From contig NZ_CP083952.1 of NCBI RefSeq assembly GCF_006442545.2, positions 4,627,501-4,691,500 of the forward strand: a stretch of 64,000 nucleotides of DNA. The letters are read 5' to 3'. The position numbers and the translations under genes were made by a program. The notes beneath the pieces are model-generated. The model made no database searches and had not been told where the DNA came from. It was given only the letters and a program-made list of their open reading frames with translations. The stretch is from Mesorhizobium sp. B2-1-8. GTDB taxonomy: Bacteria; Pseudomonadota; Alphaproteobacteria; Rhizobiales; Rhizobiaceae. Within the stretch, counting starts at the first letter, position 1. Each line of letters starts with the position of its first letter. Below, one piece after another: positions 53,278-62,371 of the stretch.

Positions 53278-55167
53278 ATGCCCATTCGACAGCTTTCCGA
53301 AACGATGATCAACCAGATCGCCGCCGGCGAAGTCATCGAACGTCCGGCGAGCGTGGTCAAGGAACTGGTCGAGAACGCGCTCGATGCCGGTGCGAGCAAG
53401 GTAGAGGTAGTCACGTCGGGCGGCGGGCTGAGCCTGATCCGCGTCACCGATGACGGCTCCGGCATCCCGGAGCAGGAGCTGGCGCTGGCGATCGCGCGTC
53501 ACTGCACGTCCAAGCTCGCCGAGGACATCCACGACATCCGCTCGCTTGGCTTTCGCGGCGAGGCGTTGCCGTCGATCGGCTCGGTGTCGCGGCTGTCGAT
53601 CCGCTCGCGCACGGCTTCGGGCGACAGCGCCGCGGAGATCGGCATCGAGGGCGGCCGCGTCCAGCCCGTCAAGCCGGCAGCCGCCAATCGCGGCACCACG
53701 GTCGAGGTGCGCGACCTGTTCTTCGCCACGCCGGCACGGTTGAAGTTCATGAAAGGCGAACGCGCCGAAAGCTCGGCCATCAGCGACATCGTCAAGCGCA
53801 TCGCCATCGCCTTCCCCACGGTGCGTTTCACGCTGGCCGGTTCCGACCGCACGACGCTGGAACTGCCGGCGACCGAGGACAGCGCGAACGGCAGCCTGCG
53901 CCGCGTCGCGCAGGTAATGGGCGCCGACTTTCCCGACAATTCCATTGCCATCGACGCGATGCGCGAAGGCGTGCATCTGACCGGCCATGTGTCGATCCCG
54001 TCCTTCACCCGCGCCAACGCGCTGCAGCAATACGCCTATGTCAATGGCAGGCCGGTGCGCGACAAGCTGATCGCCGGCGCCATCCGCGGCGCCTTCGCCG
54101 ATGTCCTGCCGCGCGACCGCCACGCCGTGACGGTGCTGTTCCTGACGCTCGATCCAGCGATCGTCGACGTCAACGTCCATCCGGCCAAGGCAGATGTCCG
54201 CTTCCGCGATCCGGGCCTCGTGCGCGGTCTGATCGTCGGCGCCATCCGGCAAGCGCTGGCCGATGCCGGCATCCGCTCCGCCACCACGGGTGCCGCAGGC
54301 ATGATGGCTGCGTTCCGGCCGGGCGCCACACCCTATGATCACGGCGGTCCGACAAACGGCCATCGCAGCTACGAAGCAGCTTTCCGTGCCTCCGGCCCCA
54401 CGGGTTTCGACCCTTCGCGCTCGCCGCAGCGGCCGCTCGACATGCAATTCGCAGGTGCCGGCTTTGAACGCGGCAATGCAAGAACCGCCGGCTTCGGCGA
54501 GGGCGACCAGGCGGCGTTCGATGCCGGCCCGCTCGCCAGCGCCGATGCGCGCGCCGGGCAGAATGAGGCAACCGAGACGCTGCTTGGCGCGGTGCTGGGG
54601 GCTGCGCGCGCCCAGGTGCACGAGAACTACATCGTCGCCCAGACCAGGGATTCGCTCGTCATCGTCGACCAGCACGCGGCGCATGAGCGGCTTGTCTACG
54701 AGGCGCTGAAGAACGCCCTGCACTCGCAGCCGGTGCCCTCGCAGATGCTGCTCCTGCCAGAGATCATCGACCTGCCGGAAGAGGACGCCGAGCGGCTCGC
54801 CATGCATTCCGAAACGCTCGCCCGCTTCGGCCTCGGCATCGAGCGTTTCGGCCCGGGCGCGGTCGCCGTGCGCGAGACACCGTCGATGCTGGGCGAGACC
54901 AATGTCGGGCAATTGGTGCGCGACCTCGCCGACGAGATCGCCGACAACGACACGGTCGAAACGCTGAAAGAACGGTTGGACAAGATCGCGGCGACCATGG
55001 CCTGCCACGGCTCGGTGCGCTCCGGCCGGCTGCTCAAGGCCGAGGAGATGAACGCGCTGCTGCGCCAGATGGAGGCGACGCCGGGCTCGGGCACCTGCAA
55101 CCACGGACGCCCGACCTATATCGAACTCAAGTTGGCCGACATCGAGCGGTTGTTCGGGCGGCGGTGA
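53278..55167 (+). CDS. mutL: DNA mismatch repair protein MutL
   Basis: A 629-residue MutL. The N-terminal GHKL ATPase is intact: Glu32 in [18 protein letters not shown] near 60 and [13 protein letters not shown] near 95. A linker (about 330-440, low complexity) leads to the C-terminal dimerisation domain containing [12 protein letters not shown] at 464-475, which fits the DQHA-x2-E-x4-E metal-dependent endonuclease motif, plus ACHGSVRSG and [11 protein letters not shown]. It should therefore nick DNA itself, unlike E. coli MutL. It is a single gene unit with ATG at 53278. Confidence 0.97.
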   Translation: MPIRQLSETMINQIAAGEVIERPASVVKELVENALDAGASKVEVVTSGGGLSLIRVTDDGSGIPEQELALAIARHCTSKLAEDIHDIRSLGFRGEALPSIGSVSRLSIRSRTASGDSAAEIGIEGGRVQPVKPAAANRGTTVEVRDLFFATPARLKFMKGERAESSAISDIVKRIAIAFPTVRFTLAGSDRTTLELPATEDSANGSLRRVAQVMGADFPDNSIAIDAMREGVHLTGHVSIPSFTRANALQQYAYVNGRPVRDKLIAGAIRGAFADVLPRDRHAVTVLFLTLDPAIVDVNVHPAKADVRFRDPGLVRGLIVGAIRQALADAGIRSATTGAAGMMAAFRPGATPYDHGGPTNGHRSYEAAFRASGPTGFDPSRSPQRPLDMQFAGAGFERGNARTAGFGEGDQAAFDAGPLASADARAGQNEATETLLGAVLGAARAQVHENYIVAQTRDSLVIVDQHAAHERLVYEALKNALHSQPVPSQMLLLPEIIDLPEEDAERLAMHSETLARFGLGIERFGPGAVAVRETPSMLGETNVGQLVRDLADEIADNDTVETLKERLDKIAATMACHGSVRSGRLLKAEEMNALLRQMEATPGSGTCNHGRPTYIELKLADIERLFGRR

Positions 55168-55204
55168 ACCGACTGCTAAACAGGCCGGCACAAGGCGCTT
55201 TGAT

Positions 55205-56098
55205 TTACCTCTTCAAATTCACCACGATGACGCCACCCATCGCCAATGCACCGCCGAGAATGCCGAGCAGCGTCGGCATCTCGCCCAGCCAGAAGAAGCC
55301 GATAAGGGCCGACATAGGCGAGACCAGGTACAAGAAGTTCGAGGCACGCGCCGCCGGCAGACGCGACAGCGCGGTCGCCCAGGCCGCATAGGCGATCAGG
55401 CTCGGCACGATGCCGAGATAGATCACGGCGCCAAGGCCGGCGGTGTTGGCGACGGCGGCCTGCTGCAGAGCGGCGGGCAGGAAGGGCGCAAGGCAGAGCG
55501 CGCCGAGCACCATGTTGGACGCCGCGATGGTCAGCGGATGGTGGCGGGCAAACAGCGGCTTCTGGACGATGGTGTTGACGGCCGAGCAGAGTGCCGAGCC
55601 AAGCACCAGCAGCGCGCCGGCATTGAAATGCAGGCCATGCCCGTCGGCGACGGCTATGATGCCGATGCCGGCGAAGGAAATGACGGTGCCGATCCAGGCC
55701 AGGCCTGAGAAGCGCTCGCCAAGCAGCGCCATCGCCATGATGGCGGTGAAGATGGGACTGACATTGATGATGAAGCCGGCTGCTCCGGCCGAGACGGTCT
55801 GCTCGCCGAAATTGAGCATCGCCGTGTAGAGCGCGACGAAGATGGCGCCGCCGAAGGCGAGGCGCCACAAGTCGCCGATCCTGGGCAGCGCCGGGCGCTT
55901 GACGGCAAGGTAGATGGCAGCCGGCACGGCGGCGATGGCAAAGCGCAGGGCGCCAAGCTCCAGCGGCTGGAAGGCGGCGAGCCCGGCCCGGATCGCCGGG
56001 AAGGCGGAGGCCCAGCCGATCACCGTCAGCGCCACGGCGATGGCGGCCGTGGTGTCCATCCGCTGTGTCGAATTCAACGCGCCTGTCGTTGCGCTCAT
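55205..56098 (-). CDS. DMT (EamA) family transporter
   Basis: A 297-residue integral membrane protein with ten predicted membrane segments in two EamA repeats (first around GWASAFPAIRAGLAAFQPLE; second around SALCSAVNTIVQKPLFA). The family exports small metabolites, commonly amino acids or their analogues. The ATG at 56098 gives a short cytoplasmic lead before the first segment. It is divergent from a LysR regulator with a palindrome between them, the usual layout of a regulator with its exporter. Substrate unknown. Confidence 0.9.
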   Translation of the reverse strand: MSATTGALNSTQRMDTTAAIAVALTVIGWASAFPAIRAGLAAFQPLELGALRFAIAAVPAAIYLAVKRPALPRIGDLWRLAFGGAIFVALYTAMLNFGEQTVSAGAAGFIINVSPIFTAIMAMALLGERFSGLAWIGTVISFAGIGIIAVADGHGLHFNAGALLVLGSALCSAVNTIVQKPLFARHHPLTIAASNMVLGALCLAPFLPAALQQAAVANTAGLGAVIYLGIVPSLIAYAAWATALSRLPAARASNFLYLVSPMSALIGFFWLGEMPTLLGILGGALAMGGVIVVNLKR

Positions 56099-56149
56099 CT
56101 CATTGCCCTCGGATTCTTCAGGTCTCGGAAGCAGAAAACGCCTTTCCAG

Positions 56150-56159
56150 GTCAATTGAC
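56150..56159. promoter_or_regulatory. palindrome between DMT transporter and LysR gene
   Basis: GTCAATTGAC is a perfect 10-bp palindrome centrally placed in the 91-bp divergent gap; likely regulator site. Confidence 0.5.
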
Positions 56160-56189
56160 AAACGACCAAATCGAGAGTCACCTGTGAGC

Positions 56190-57116
56190 ATGGATCACAG
56201 CTCGAACAGTATGCTGCCGCTGGAGACATTGCGCGCCTTCGACGCGGCGGCGCGCACGGGGAGCTTTTCGGCCGCCGCTGAAAAGCTCAATCTTACCCAT
56301 GGCGCGGTCAGCCGGCAGATCGCCAAGCTCGAGGACTGGCTTGGCCTGAAGGTTTTCGAACGCGGCGCGCGCGGCGTGTCGCTGACCAACGAAGGCAACC
56401 GCCTGCATCTCAGGACCACCGAAGCCTTCGCGCTGATCTCGGTCAATTCGGACCGGTGGGTGGAGCCGCGCGGCACCGCGGTGGTTCGGCTGGCCTCGAT
56501 CCCCTCGGTGAGCGGCCTGTGGCTTATGCCGCGCATGGCGGCGCTGGAGAACGAGCCTACCCGCCTGCGCATCGTGCTCGACGTTGACAACCGTCAGGCC
56601 GATCTCGCCGATGAAGGCATCGATCTGTCGGTCCGCTGCGGTCGCGGCCGCATCCCGGGCCGAGTCTCGGTGCAACTGTTCGAGGAACATCTCTTCCCGA
56701 TCGCCTCGCCGGGCCTCGCACGAGAGATCGGCGGTGGCGACCCGGCCCGATTGCTCAAATTCCCGCTGATCAACGATTCCGACGCTTCGGGCTGGCGCGC
56801 CTGGTTCGCCGCGCAGGACATGGACTACCGGCCGCGCCCGCAAGACCGCCGCTTCGAGGACTATAATGTGGTGCTCGATGCCGCAGCCCATGGGCTCGGC
56901 ATCGCGCTGGCACGGCCGCCGCTCACCGAACACCAGATAGAATCGGGGCGCCTCGTCGCCGTCGACGATCGCACCGCGCTCAATCCGGTTTCCTACTGGC
57001 TGGATCGTCCGGTCGGGCGGCCGCGCGCGGCCGCAGCCGATCTCGCCAGGCGCATCGCCGAACAGGCCGGGCTTGCTTCGGCAAGGCTGGAAGCTTTCCT
57101 GCAGGATGGCGATTAG
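56190..57116 (+). CDS. LysR family transcriptional regulator (GcvA type)
   Basis: A 308-residue LysR regulator. The helix-turn-helix is about residues 9-68 (LRAFDAAARTGSFSAAAEKL, THGAVSRQIAKLEDWLG), followed by an effector domain of the GcvA group with WLMPRMAALENE and GLGIALARPPL. ATG at 56190 begins MDHSSNSMLPLETLRAFDAA; a GTG at 56184 is possible. It is divergent from the DMT transporter, which it probably controls. Confidence 0.92.
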   Translation: MDHSSNSMLPLETLRAFDAAARTGSFSAAAEKLNLTHGAVSRQIAKLEDWLGLKVFERGARGVSLTNEGNRLHLRTTEAFALISVNSDRWVEPRGTAVVRLASIPSVSGLWLMPRMAALENEPTRLRIVLDVDNRQADLADEGIDLSVRCGRGRIPGRVSVQLFEEHLFPIASPGLAREIGGGDPARLLKFPLINDSDASGWRAWFAAQDMDYRPRPQDRRFEDYNVVLDAAAHGLGIALARPPLTEHQIESGRLVAVDDRTALNPVSYWLDRPVGRPRAAAADLARRIAEQAGLASARLEAFLQDGD

Positions 57117-57161
57117 GCTCGAAGGCGTGACGGTCGCGGTCGGAAATCGCGTGATACCTGC

Positions 57162-57764
57162 TCAACGAAACAGAAAAAGCACGATCATGGTGGTCGCTGC
57201 CGAGACGATGGCCGTCACGATCGATATCGTCGACAGCGACGGCGGAACTGGCTCGGATCGTGGAGCATGGCCCGCCGGACGGCGGGAGGCGCCGCGCGGT
57301 TGCGGCGCGTTGGCGTTGGCCGCGACCAGCACCACGGCGGAAGCGACGGACGGCGAGAATGTGGACTGGGCCGAGGCCGGCGCCAGTTTGGGGGTGCTGT
57401 CAGTGGCCGTCATCTGCTTCGGGGCGAAGCCGCGCGAAGCCTGATCGGTGTCCGCCCCTGCCCCGCCCGTCGAGGCTCGTGGCGGTTCATGGTGGCTGGG
57501 GGCGTCGGGCTCCATGACGGCCCGGTAGGCATCCTCGATCTCGGTGGACGACAGGCGTTGCGAGGTTTGAGCGGCCGGTCGCGGCAGCGAGCTTTGCAAC
57601 GCCTGGGTGGCGAACTGCGCCGATTGCACCATCACGGGCGCCGGCGGCTGGACGAGCGCCTTGACCAGCGCCGCGGTCGCCGGGTCGGCCGTGGGCGAAG
57701 GCAGCGGCTGGGGCGTGAGTGCTTCTTTCAGCAAAGACGGCATGCTTGCATTGGCGATGTCCAT
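57162..57764 (-). CDS. hypothetical tail-anchored protein
   Basis: A 200-residue protein of low-complexity, Pro/Ala/Ser/Thr-rich sequence with a single hydrophobic segment at the very C-terminus (SIVTAIVSAATTMIVLFLFR), so it is probably tail-anchored with the bulk in the cytoplasm. A possible short helical motif (LSSTEIEDAYRAVMEP) lies near 75. No family is recognised. ATG at 57764 has CAGGAAG 7 bases upstream and is preferred over the ATG at 57791. It is convergent with the LysR gene and divergent from DUF2093. Confidence 0.65.
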   Translation of the reverse strand: MDIANASMPSLLKEALTPQPLPSPTADPATAALVKALVQPPAPVMVQSAQFATQALQSSLPRPAAQTSQRLSSTEIEDAYRAVMEPDAPSHHEPPRASTGGAGADTDQASRGFAPKQMTATDSTPKLAPASAQSTFSPSVASAVVLVAANANAPQPRGASRRPAGHAPRSEPVPPSLSTISIVTAIVSAATTMIVLFLFR

Positions 57765-57878
57765 GGCGCTTCCTGACAACCATTGTGCCATGGAGCAATA
57801 TTAGATGAGCATTGCGCCAAGCTTGACCTTGCCCACGATTTATGGCGATTGAATCCCGATGAACTCAAGTGCCATTGC

Positions 57879-58112
57879 ATGATGAACCGTTTCGAAGGCC
57901 CCGGCGGCAAGGAAGCCCGCATCCGCTATCTCGATGGCGATTTCCAGGTCACCAGCCCCGGCTCGTTCGTGCGCTGCGCGGTGACGGGCGAAAACATCCC
58001 GTTGGACGAGCTGAAATACTGGAGCGTCGGCAGGCAGGAGCCTTATGTGAACGCCACCGCTTCGCTGCGCCGCGAAATCGAGGTGCATCCGGAACTGCGC
58101 AAACGGGGTTAG
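57879..58112 (+). CDS. DUF2093 protein
   Basis: A 77-residue protein of the alphaproteobacterial DUF2093 family: NRFEGPGGKEARIRYLDGDF, SPGSFVRCAVTGE-IPLDELKYW and a C-terminal YVNATASLRREIE are the family body. A cysteine in FVRCAVTG is conserved. Two tandem ATGs (57879, 57882) are possible starts. It is convergent with lpxK, overlapping its stop, as in other Rhizobiales. Function unknown, but the constant link with lpxK suggests an envelope role. Confidence 0.85.
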   Translation: MMNRFEGPGGKEARIRYLDGDFQVTSPGSFVRCAVTGENIPLDELKYWSVGRQEPYVNATASLRREIEVHPELRKRG

Positions 58113-59134
58113 CCTCTCAGCTTGCGCTGCCGCCAGGCATCGAGCGTCTCCTCGATGATGCGTTCGGGAACATGGTCGAGCTCGAACGCCGTATCGATTT
58201 TCAGCACGTCGAGACAATCGAGAAAATCCTGCGGGGCGCCGTGGCGCAACCGGGCGGCGTCCTTGGCGGTGGTGATCAGGCCAAGGCTTTCGGCATGCGC
58301 CGTCGCGGCCAGTTCGGCCAGCTCGTCCTCGGCGTAGAAGTGATGGTCCGGAAAGGGCCTGGACAGGACCACTTCGCCGCCGGCGTCGCGCACCGTGTCG
58401 AAGAACTTTTCGGGATGACCGATGCCGGCAAAGGCCAGAAACCGCTTTCCGGCAAGCCCTGCCTTGCTGCTCGGCTCCGTGTGCGCCTCGAAGATCGGCC
58501 GGCCGGCACGCGCCGCCAGACGGACCACGGCATCGGCAGCGTTGCCCTCGCCCATCTTCAGCAATCCGCTGGTGAAGACCAGTTGGTCGACGATTTTGGC
58601 CCTGAGCGGACCGCCCGGGATGACGCGGCCATTGCCGATCCCGTAGCGGGCGTCGACGACCACCAGCGCATAATCGATGTGGATGCGCGCGCTCTGGAAG
58701 CCGTCGTCCATGATCAGGAAATCGCAACCGTGTTTTTCCAGCAGCAGCCGGGCGCCGGCGGCACGATTGGGCGTCACCGCGACCGGAGCATGTTCGGCCA
58801 GCAGCAGCGGTTCGTCGCCGACGTGCTTGGCGCTGTCATGACTGATATCGACGACGTGCGGCTCGGCGAAGGAACCGCCATGGCCGCGCGACAGAAACCC
58901 AGGCTTCAGATGCATGCGCTTGGCCTGTAGGGCGAGCGCGATCGCCACCGGTGTCTTGCCGGTGCCGCCTACGGTGAAATTGCCGACGCACAGAACCGGC
59001 GCCTGGATCTTCTCGCGCCGGGCCCTGCGCATGCCGCGACCGGCGACCAGCGCGTAGACGGCCGACAGCGGCGACAGCGCCAGGACTTTCCAGTCCGGCT
59101 CTTCCCACCAGAATGGTGGTGCTTCGGTGGCCAC
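58109..59134 (-). CDS. lpxK: tetraacyldisaccharide 4'-kinase LpxK
   Basis: A 341-residue inner-membrane-associated P-loop kinase that phosphorylates the 4' position of tetraacyldisaccharide-1-phosphate in lipid A synthesis. Walker A GNFTVGGTGKTP is near 52-63; IMDDGFQSARIHIDYALVV carries the Walker B-like Asp; a hydrophobic N-terminal helix (FWWEEPDWKVLALSPLSAVYALVAG) anchors it. The start is GTG at 59134, one base after the waaA stop, so it is translationally linked to waaA. It is convergent with DUF2093. Confidence 0.95.
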   Translation of the reverse strand: MATEAPPFWWEEPDWKVLALSPLSAVYALVAGRGMRRARREKIQAPVLCVGNFTVGGTGKTPVAIALALQAKRMHLKPGFLSRGHGGSFAEPHVVDISHDSAKHVGDEPLLLAEHAPVAVTPNRAAGARLLLEKHGCDFLIMDDGFQSARIHIDYALVVVDARYGIGNGRVIPGGPLRAKIVDQLVFTSGLLKMGEGNAADAVVRLAARAGRPIFEAHTEPSSKAGLAGKRFLAFAGIGHPEKFFDTVRDAGGEVVLSRPFPDHHFYAEDELAELAATAHAESLGLITTAKDAARLRHGAPQDFLDCLDVLKIDTAFELDHVPERIIEETLDAWRQRKLRG

Positions 59135-59135
59135 G

Positions 59136-60452
59136 TTAACGCCCGTTCGCGCCCTTCAGGCGCGCCTTGACCACCAGCGGCTGGATATAGGGTTCGAGCG
59201 ATTTGAGCGTGCGTGCCAACGCGCCGCGCATCTCATCGACAGTCGCGATCCCCGCCGCCATCATCTCGTGGCGCGCTACTTCGTTGGTCAGGAGGAAATT
59301 GACGGCGCCAGCCAGCATGTCGCGGTCGCGCACCAGCTTGGCGCCGCCGCTGTCGAGCAGGCGCTGATAGGCCTCGCGAAAATTCTGCACGTTGCGCCCG
59401 GCGAGAACGGCGGTGTCGAGCATGGCCGGCTCGAGCGGGTTCTGGCCGCCTTCGGAGGTCAGCGAGCGGCCTACGAAAGCGATTTCGGTCAAGCGGAGGT
59501 ACAAGCCCATTTCGCCGATCGTATCGCCAAGCAGGACATCGGTGTCGGGCCCGATACGGTCGCCCTTGCTGCGCCGCGCAACCTTCAGGCCCATGCCGGA
59601 AATCTCCGCGGCAAGGGCTTCGGCCCGATCGGGATGGCGCGGAACGACGATGGTCAAAAGGCCGTGGTGACGCTTGTGCAACATCGCGTGGACTTCCGCC
59701 GCGACCACTTCCTCACCATCATGGGTCGAGATCGCCGCCCAGGTCGGGCGATCGCCGATCTGTCGCTGCAAAGTGCCAAGCGCACGGTCGTCGACCGGCG
59801 GCGGGTTCGTGTCGACCTTGAGATTGCCCGACACCGTGACCGGCCGGGCGCCGAGCGCGCGAAAACGCTCGCCGTCGACGTCGGACTGGGCAACGACATG
59901 GGCCAGATTCTCGAACAGCGCCTCGGCGAGGTTGGCCCGCTTCTTCCACGATGTGTAGGAGCGATCGGAGAGCCTGCCATTGACCAGCACCTGCGGCACG
60001 TGGCGGGCACCGAGTTCGAGGATGGTCATCGGCCAGATCTCGGATTCGGCGATGATCGCCAGATCGGGTTTCCAGTGATCGAGGAAGCGGCTGACCGCCG
60101 GCTTCAGATCGAGCGGCACATATTGGTGGATGATGCGGTCGCCGAGCCGCTCGCCGACGACCTGGGCGGAGGTCACCGTGCCGGTTGTCAGAACGATGTT
60201 GACGCCGTAGTCGAGGATGCTTTCGACCAACGGCACGACGGCCAAGGTCTCGCCGACGCTCGCCGCATGGATCCAGATCACCGGTCCCTCTGGGCGCGGC
60301 CGGCCGGCGACGCCATAGCGCTCGCGGCGGCGGTTGCGGTCTTCCTTGCCGCGCGAGGTGCGCCAGGCGACGTAGGGCCCGACCAGGGGATAGGCGGCGG
60401 CGCCGGCAAAACGATATGCCGACAACATGGTACGCGCCCAGCGGCCGCTCAC
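59136..60452 (-). CDS. waaA: Kdo transferase WaaA
   Basis: A 438-residue GT30 glycosyltransferase adding Kdo to lipid A precursor. It has an N-terminal anchor (LSAYRFAGAAAYPLVGPYVAW), the catalytic ASVGET loop with Glu, SEIWPMTI and the C-terminal SLTSEGGQNPLEPAMLD acceptor/donor block. Two starts are possible: GTG at 60452, which overlaps the stop of the acyltransferase gene as GTGA (preferred, giving MSGRWARTMLSAYRF) or ATG at 60428. It precedes lpxK with one base between. Confidence 0.94.
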   Translation of the reverse strand: MSGRWARTMLSAYRFAGAAAYPLVGPYVAWRTSRGKEDRNRRRERYGVAGRPRPEGPVIWIHAASVGETLAVVPLVESILDYGVNIVLTTGTVTSAQVVGERLGDRIIHQYVPLDLKPAVSRFLDHWKPDLAIIAESEIWPMTILELGARHVPQVLVNGRLSDRSYTSWKKRANLAEALFENLAHVVAQSDVDGERFRALGARPVTVSGNLKVDTNPPPVDDRALGTLQRQIGDRPTWAAISTHDGEEVVAAEVHAMLHKRHHGLLTIVVPRHPDRAEALAAEISGMGLKVARRSKGDRIGPDTDVLLGDTIGEMGLYLRLTEIAFVGRSLTSEGGQNPLEPAMLDTAVLAGRNVQNFREAYQRLLDSGGAKLVRDRDMLAGAVNFLLTNEVARHEMMAAGIATVDEMRGALARTLKSLEPYIQPLVVKARLKGANGR

Positions 60453-61240
60453 CGCGAACCATCCACGAGACGGTAGGCCTCGGCGGTCGCGGCATTGAGA
60501 GCAACCGTCACTTCCTGGCGCTTGCGCTCCATTTCGGCATCGTCGGCATCCGCCGCCACAAAGATCGGCGTGCCGATGGTCACGGCGGAGCGGCCGAAGG
60601 GCAGGTTGATGGTGGTCTTGTCCCAGCTCTTTTCCAGCACCTTGCGGCGGCTGGTGGCGATGGCGACGGGCAGCAGAGGCCGGCCGGAGAGGCGAGCCAA
60701 AAGAACGATACCGAGCCCTGCATCGCGCGGGGTACCGTGGGGTATGTCTGCGATCATGGCGACGTTCTTGCCTGCGGTGAGCGACTTTTTGAGGGCGATG
60801 AGGGCCTTGGCCCCGCCCTTGTCGAGATGCCTGGCATTGTCGCGCCCGCCCGAACCGCGCACCGCCTCGATGCCGAACTTCTCCAGCATCAGAGCGTTGA
60901 GTTCGGCATCGGCGCTGCGCGACACCATGGCGACCAATGGCTTGCGCTTGGGGTAATAGGCCGGCGTCAAAAGATGCTGGCCATGCCACAGAGCGATGAT
61001 CCCCGGCTCGAACTCGGCATAGGCGCCGCCCGAAAAACGCGCCGATCCGGCGACCAGGGGGCTGGTCAGGCGAACCAGCCGCACGAACTGCGCGAGCAGG
61101 CTGGCAATGGCGTTCTTGACGAACCGGGACTGCGCGAGCGGCTGGCGAATCCTGCGCCAGAAGGCCTTGGTCGTGCGACTGCCGCCCCTGCCCGTGGGCG
61201 CGGCCTCGCTGGCTGGCTCTTTCGCCAGATCACGCTCCAT
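60449..61240 (-). CDS. DUF374 lysophospholipid acyltransferase family protein
   Basis: A 263-residue membrane-associated acyltransferase of the DUF374 group. The motif LWHGQHLLTPAYY (His) and the ADIPHGTPRD block near 150, with conserved RSADAELNALMLEKFG, match the family. An N-terminal hydrophobic segment (IASLLAQFVRLVRLTSPLVAG) anchors it. It is embedded in the lipid A/Kdo block, so acylation of a lipid A precursor or phospholipid is likely. ATG at 61240 has a weak ribosome site; a TTG at 61249 would overlap DUF4170. Confidence 0.88.
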   Translation of the reverse strand: MERDLAKEPASEAAPTGRGGSRTTKAFWRRIRQPLAQSRFVKNAIASLLAQFVRLVRLTSPLVAGSARFSGGAYAEFEPGIIALWHGQHLLTPAYYPKRKPLVAMVSRSADAELNALMLEKFGIEAVRGSGGRDNARHLDKGGAKALIALKKSLTAGKNVAMIADIPHGTPRDAGLGIVLLARLSGRPLLPVAIATSRRKVLEKSWDKTTINLPFGRSAVTIGTPIFVAADADDAEMERKRQEVTVALNAATAEAYRLVDGSR

Positions 61241-61245
61241 CGAAG

Positions 61246-61491
61246 TCAACCGACGGCCTTGCTATCGGGATCCAGCAGACGGTGCAGATGAACGACGAAA
61301 TAACGCATATGGGCATTGTCCACGCTGGCTTGCGCCTTGGCCTTCCACGCGGTGTGCGCGGATTGATAATCGGGAAAGACGCCGACGATGTCGAGCGCGT
61401 CGAGATCCCGGAACTCCGTGCCGCCAAGCTTCTTGAGTTCGCCGCCGAACACCAGATGCAAAAGCTGTTTCTTTCCGTCTTCCGCGGCCAT
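61246..61491 (-). CDS. DUF4170 protein
   Basis: An 81-residue soluble protein of the alphaproteobacterial DUF4170 family: LLHLVFGGELKKLGGTEFRD, VGVFPDYQSAHTAWKAKAQ and MRYFVVHLHRLLDPD are the conserved blocks. It is a small two-domain-like beta/alpha fold of unknown role, always next to the lipid A/Kdo genes. The ATG at 61491 is preceded by a weak site. It lies 5 bp upstream of the acyltransferase ATG. Confidence 0.88.
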   Translation of the reverse strand: MAAEDGKKQLLHLVFGGELKKLGGTEFRDLDALDIVGVFPDYQSAHTAWKAKAQASVDNAHMRYFVVHLHRLLDPDSKAVG

Positions 61492-61567
61492 GTCGGTCCT
61501 TCACATATCGTGAGTTTGTGACAGGTCTAGACCAAAGCCGCAGACTTTGGAACCGTCGAAAACGCTT

Positions 61568-62371
61568 TCAGCCATCCAGCCCGGCGATGACATCGACAAG
61601 CACCGCCAACAGGTCCCCGCTGCCGGCGGCGAGCGCGCCGTGGCGGATCACCTCGCCGGCATAGAGCGGCGCGCGGCCATTCGGGTCGAGCAGATGTCCG
61701 CCCGCCTCGCGCAGGATGAGATCGGCGGCGGCGATGTCCCAGTCATGCGCGTTCGGCTTGACGAACGTTGCGTCGAGCGTCCCATTGGCGATCATCGCCA
61801 GGCGGTAGGCGAGCGAGGGGATGTAGGGTGCCCGCTGCAGCCGCTTCTGCCAGTCGGCAGGCACCATGTCGATCAACTGCTTCAATCCTGAAATTTCAGC
61901 CTTGTCCCCAGGCTTGCGCACCGCGATGCGCTTGCCGTTACGGAAGGCGCCCTGGCCGGGCAGCGCCCAGTAGGTCTCCTCCATCGCCGGGCATTCGAGT
62001 ACGCCGGCGAGCGAGCGGCCACTCTCGACGACGGCAACGCTGACGCACCAGGTCCGCTGGCCTTCGAGGAAGCCGCGCGTGCCGTCGATCGGGTCGACAA
62101 CGAAGGTGCGGCGCGCCGAAAGCCGCGCCGAATCGTCGGCCGTCTCTTCCGACAGCCAGCCATAGTCCGGCCGCGCCGCAAGCAGTGTCTGGCGCAGATA
62201 CGCATCGGCGGCATGATCAGCTTCGCTGACCGGCGAGGTGCCGCCCTTCATCCAGACCTGCGGATTGTTGCCGAAGTAGCGCATGGCGATAAGACCGGCC
62301 TCGCGGGCAGCGTCGCGCAGTAGCGGCAGGTCCAGATCGGCGCTGGCAGTGGTCAGGTCATGCTCCGGCAA
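61568..62371 (-). CDS. cysQ: 3'(2'),5'-bisphosphate nucleotidase CysQ-like
   Basis: A 267-residue inositol-monophosphatase-superfamily phosphatase. Metal ligands are in LSEETADD (Glu75/76), DPIDGTRGF (Asp93, Asp96) and HDWDIAAADLI (Asp near 217), with the substrate loop VSEADHAAD. The CysQ group removes 3'-phosphate from PAP/PAPS, but closely related members hydrolyse other phosphates. The start is TTG at 62371 with GAAGG upstream, overlapping the pmbA coding sequence by 14 bp, so the two are translationally linked. Confidence 0.9.
   Translation of the reverse strand: MPEHDLTTASADLDLPLLRDAAREAGLIAMRYFGNNPQVWMKGGTSPVSEADHAADAYLRQTLLAARPDYGWLSEETADDSARLSARRTFVVDPIDGTRGFLEGQRTWCVSVAVVESGRSLAGVLECPAMEETYWALPGQGAFRNGKRIAVRKPGDKAEISGLKQLIDMVPADWQKRLQRAPYIPSLAYRLAMIANGTLDATFVKPNAHDWDIAAADLILREAGGHLLDPNGRAPLYAGEVIRHGALAAGSGDLLAVLVDVIAGLDG

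Noticed and set aside
53161..55191. 676-codon open frame opposite mutL
   Set aside because: mutL is complete with ATPase and endonuclease motifs; the opposite frame has no family features.
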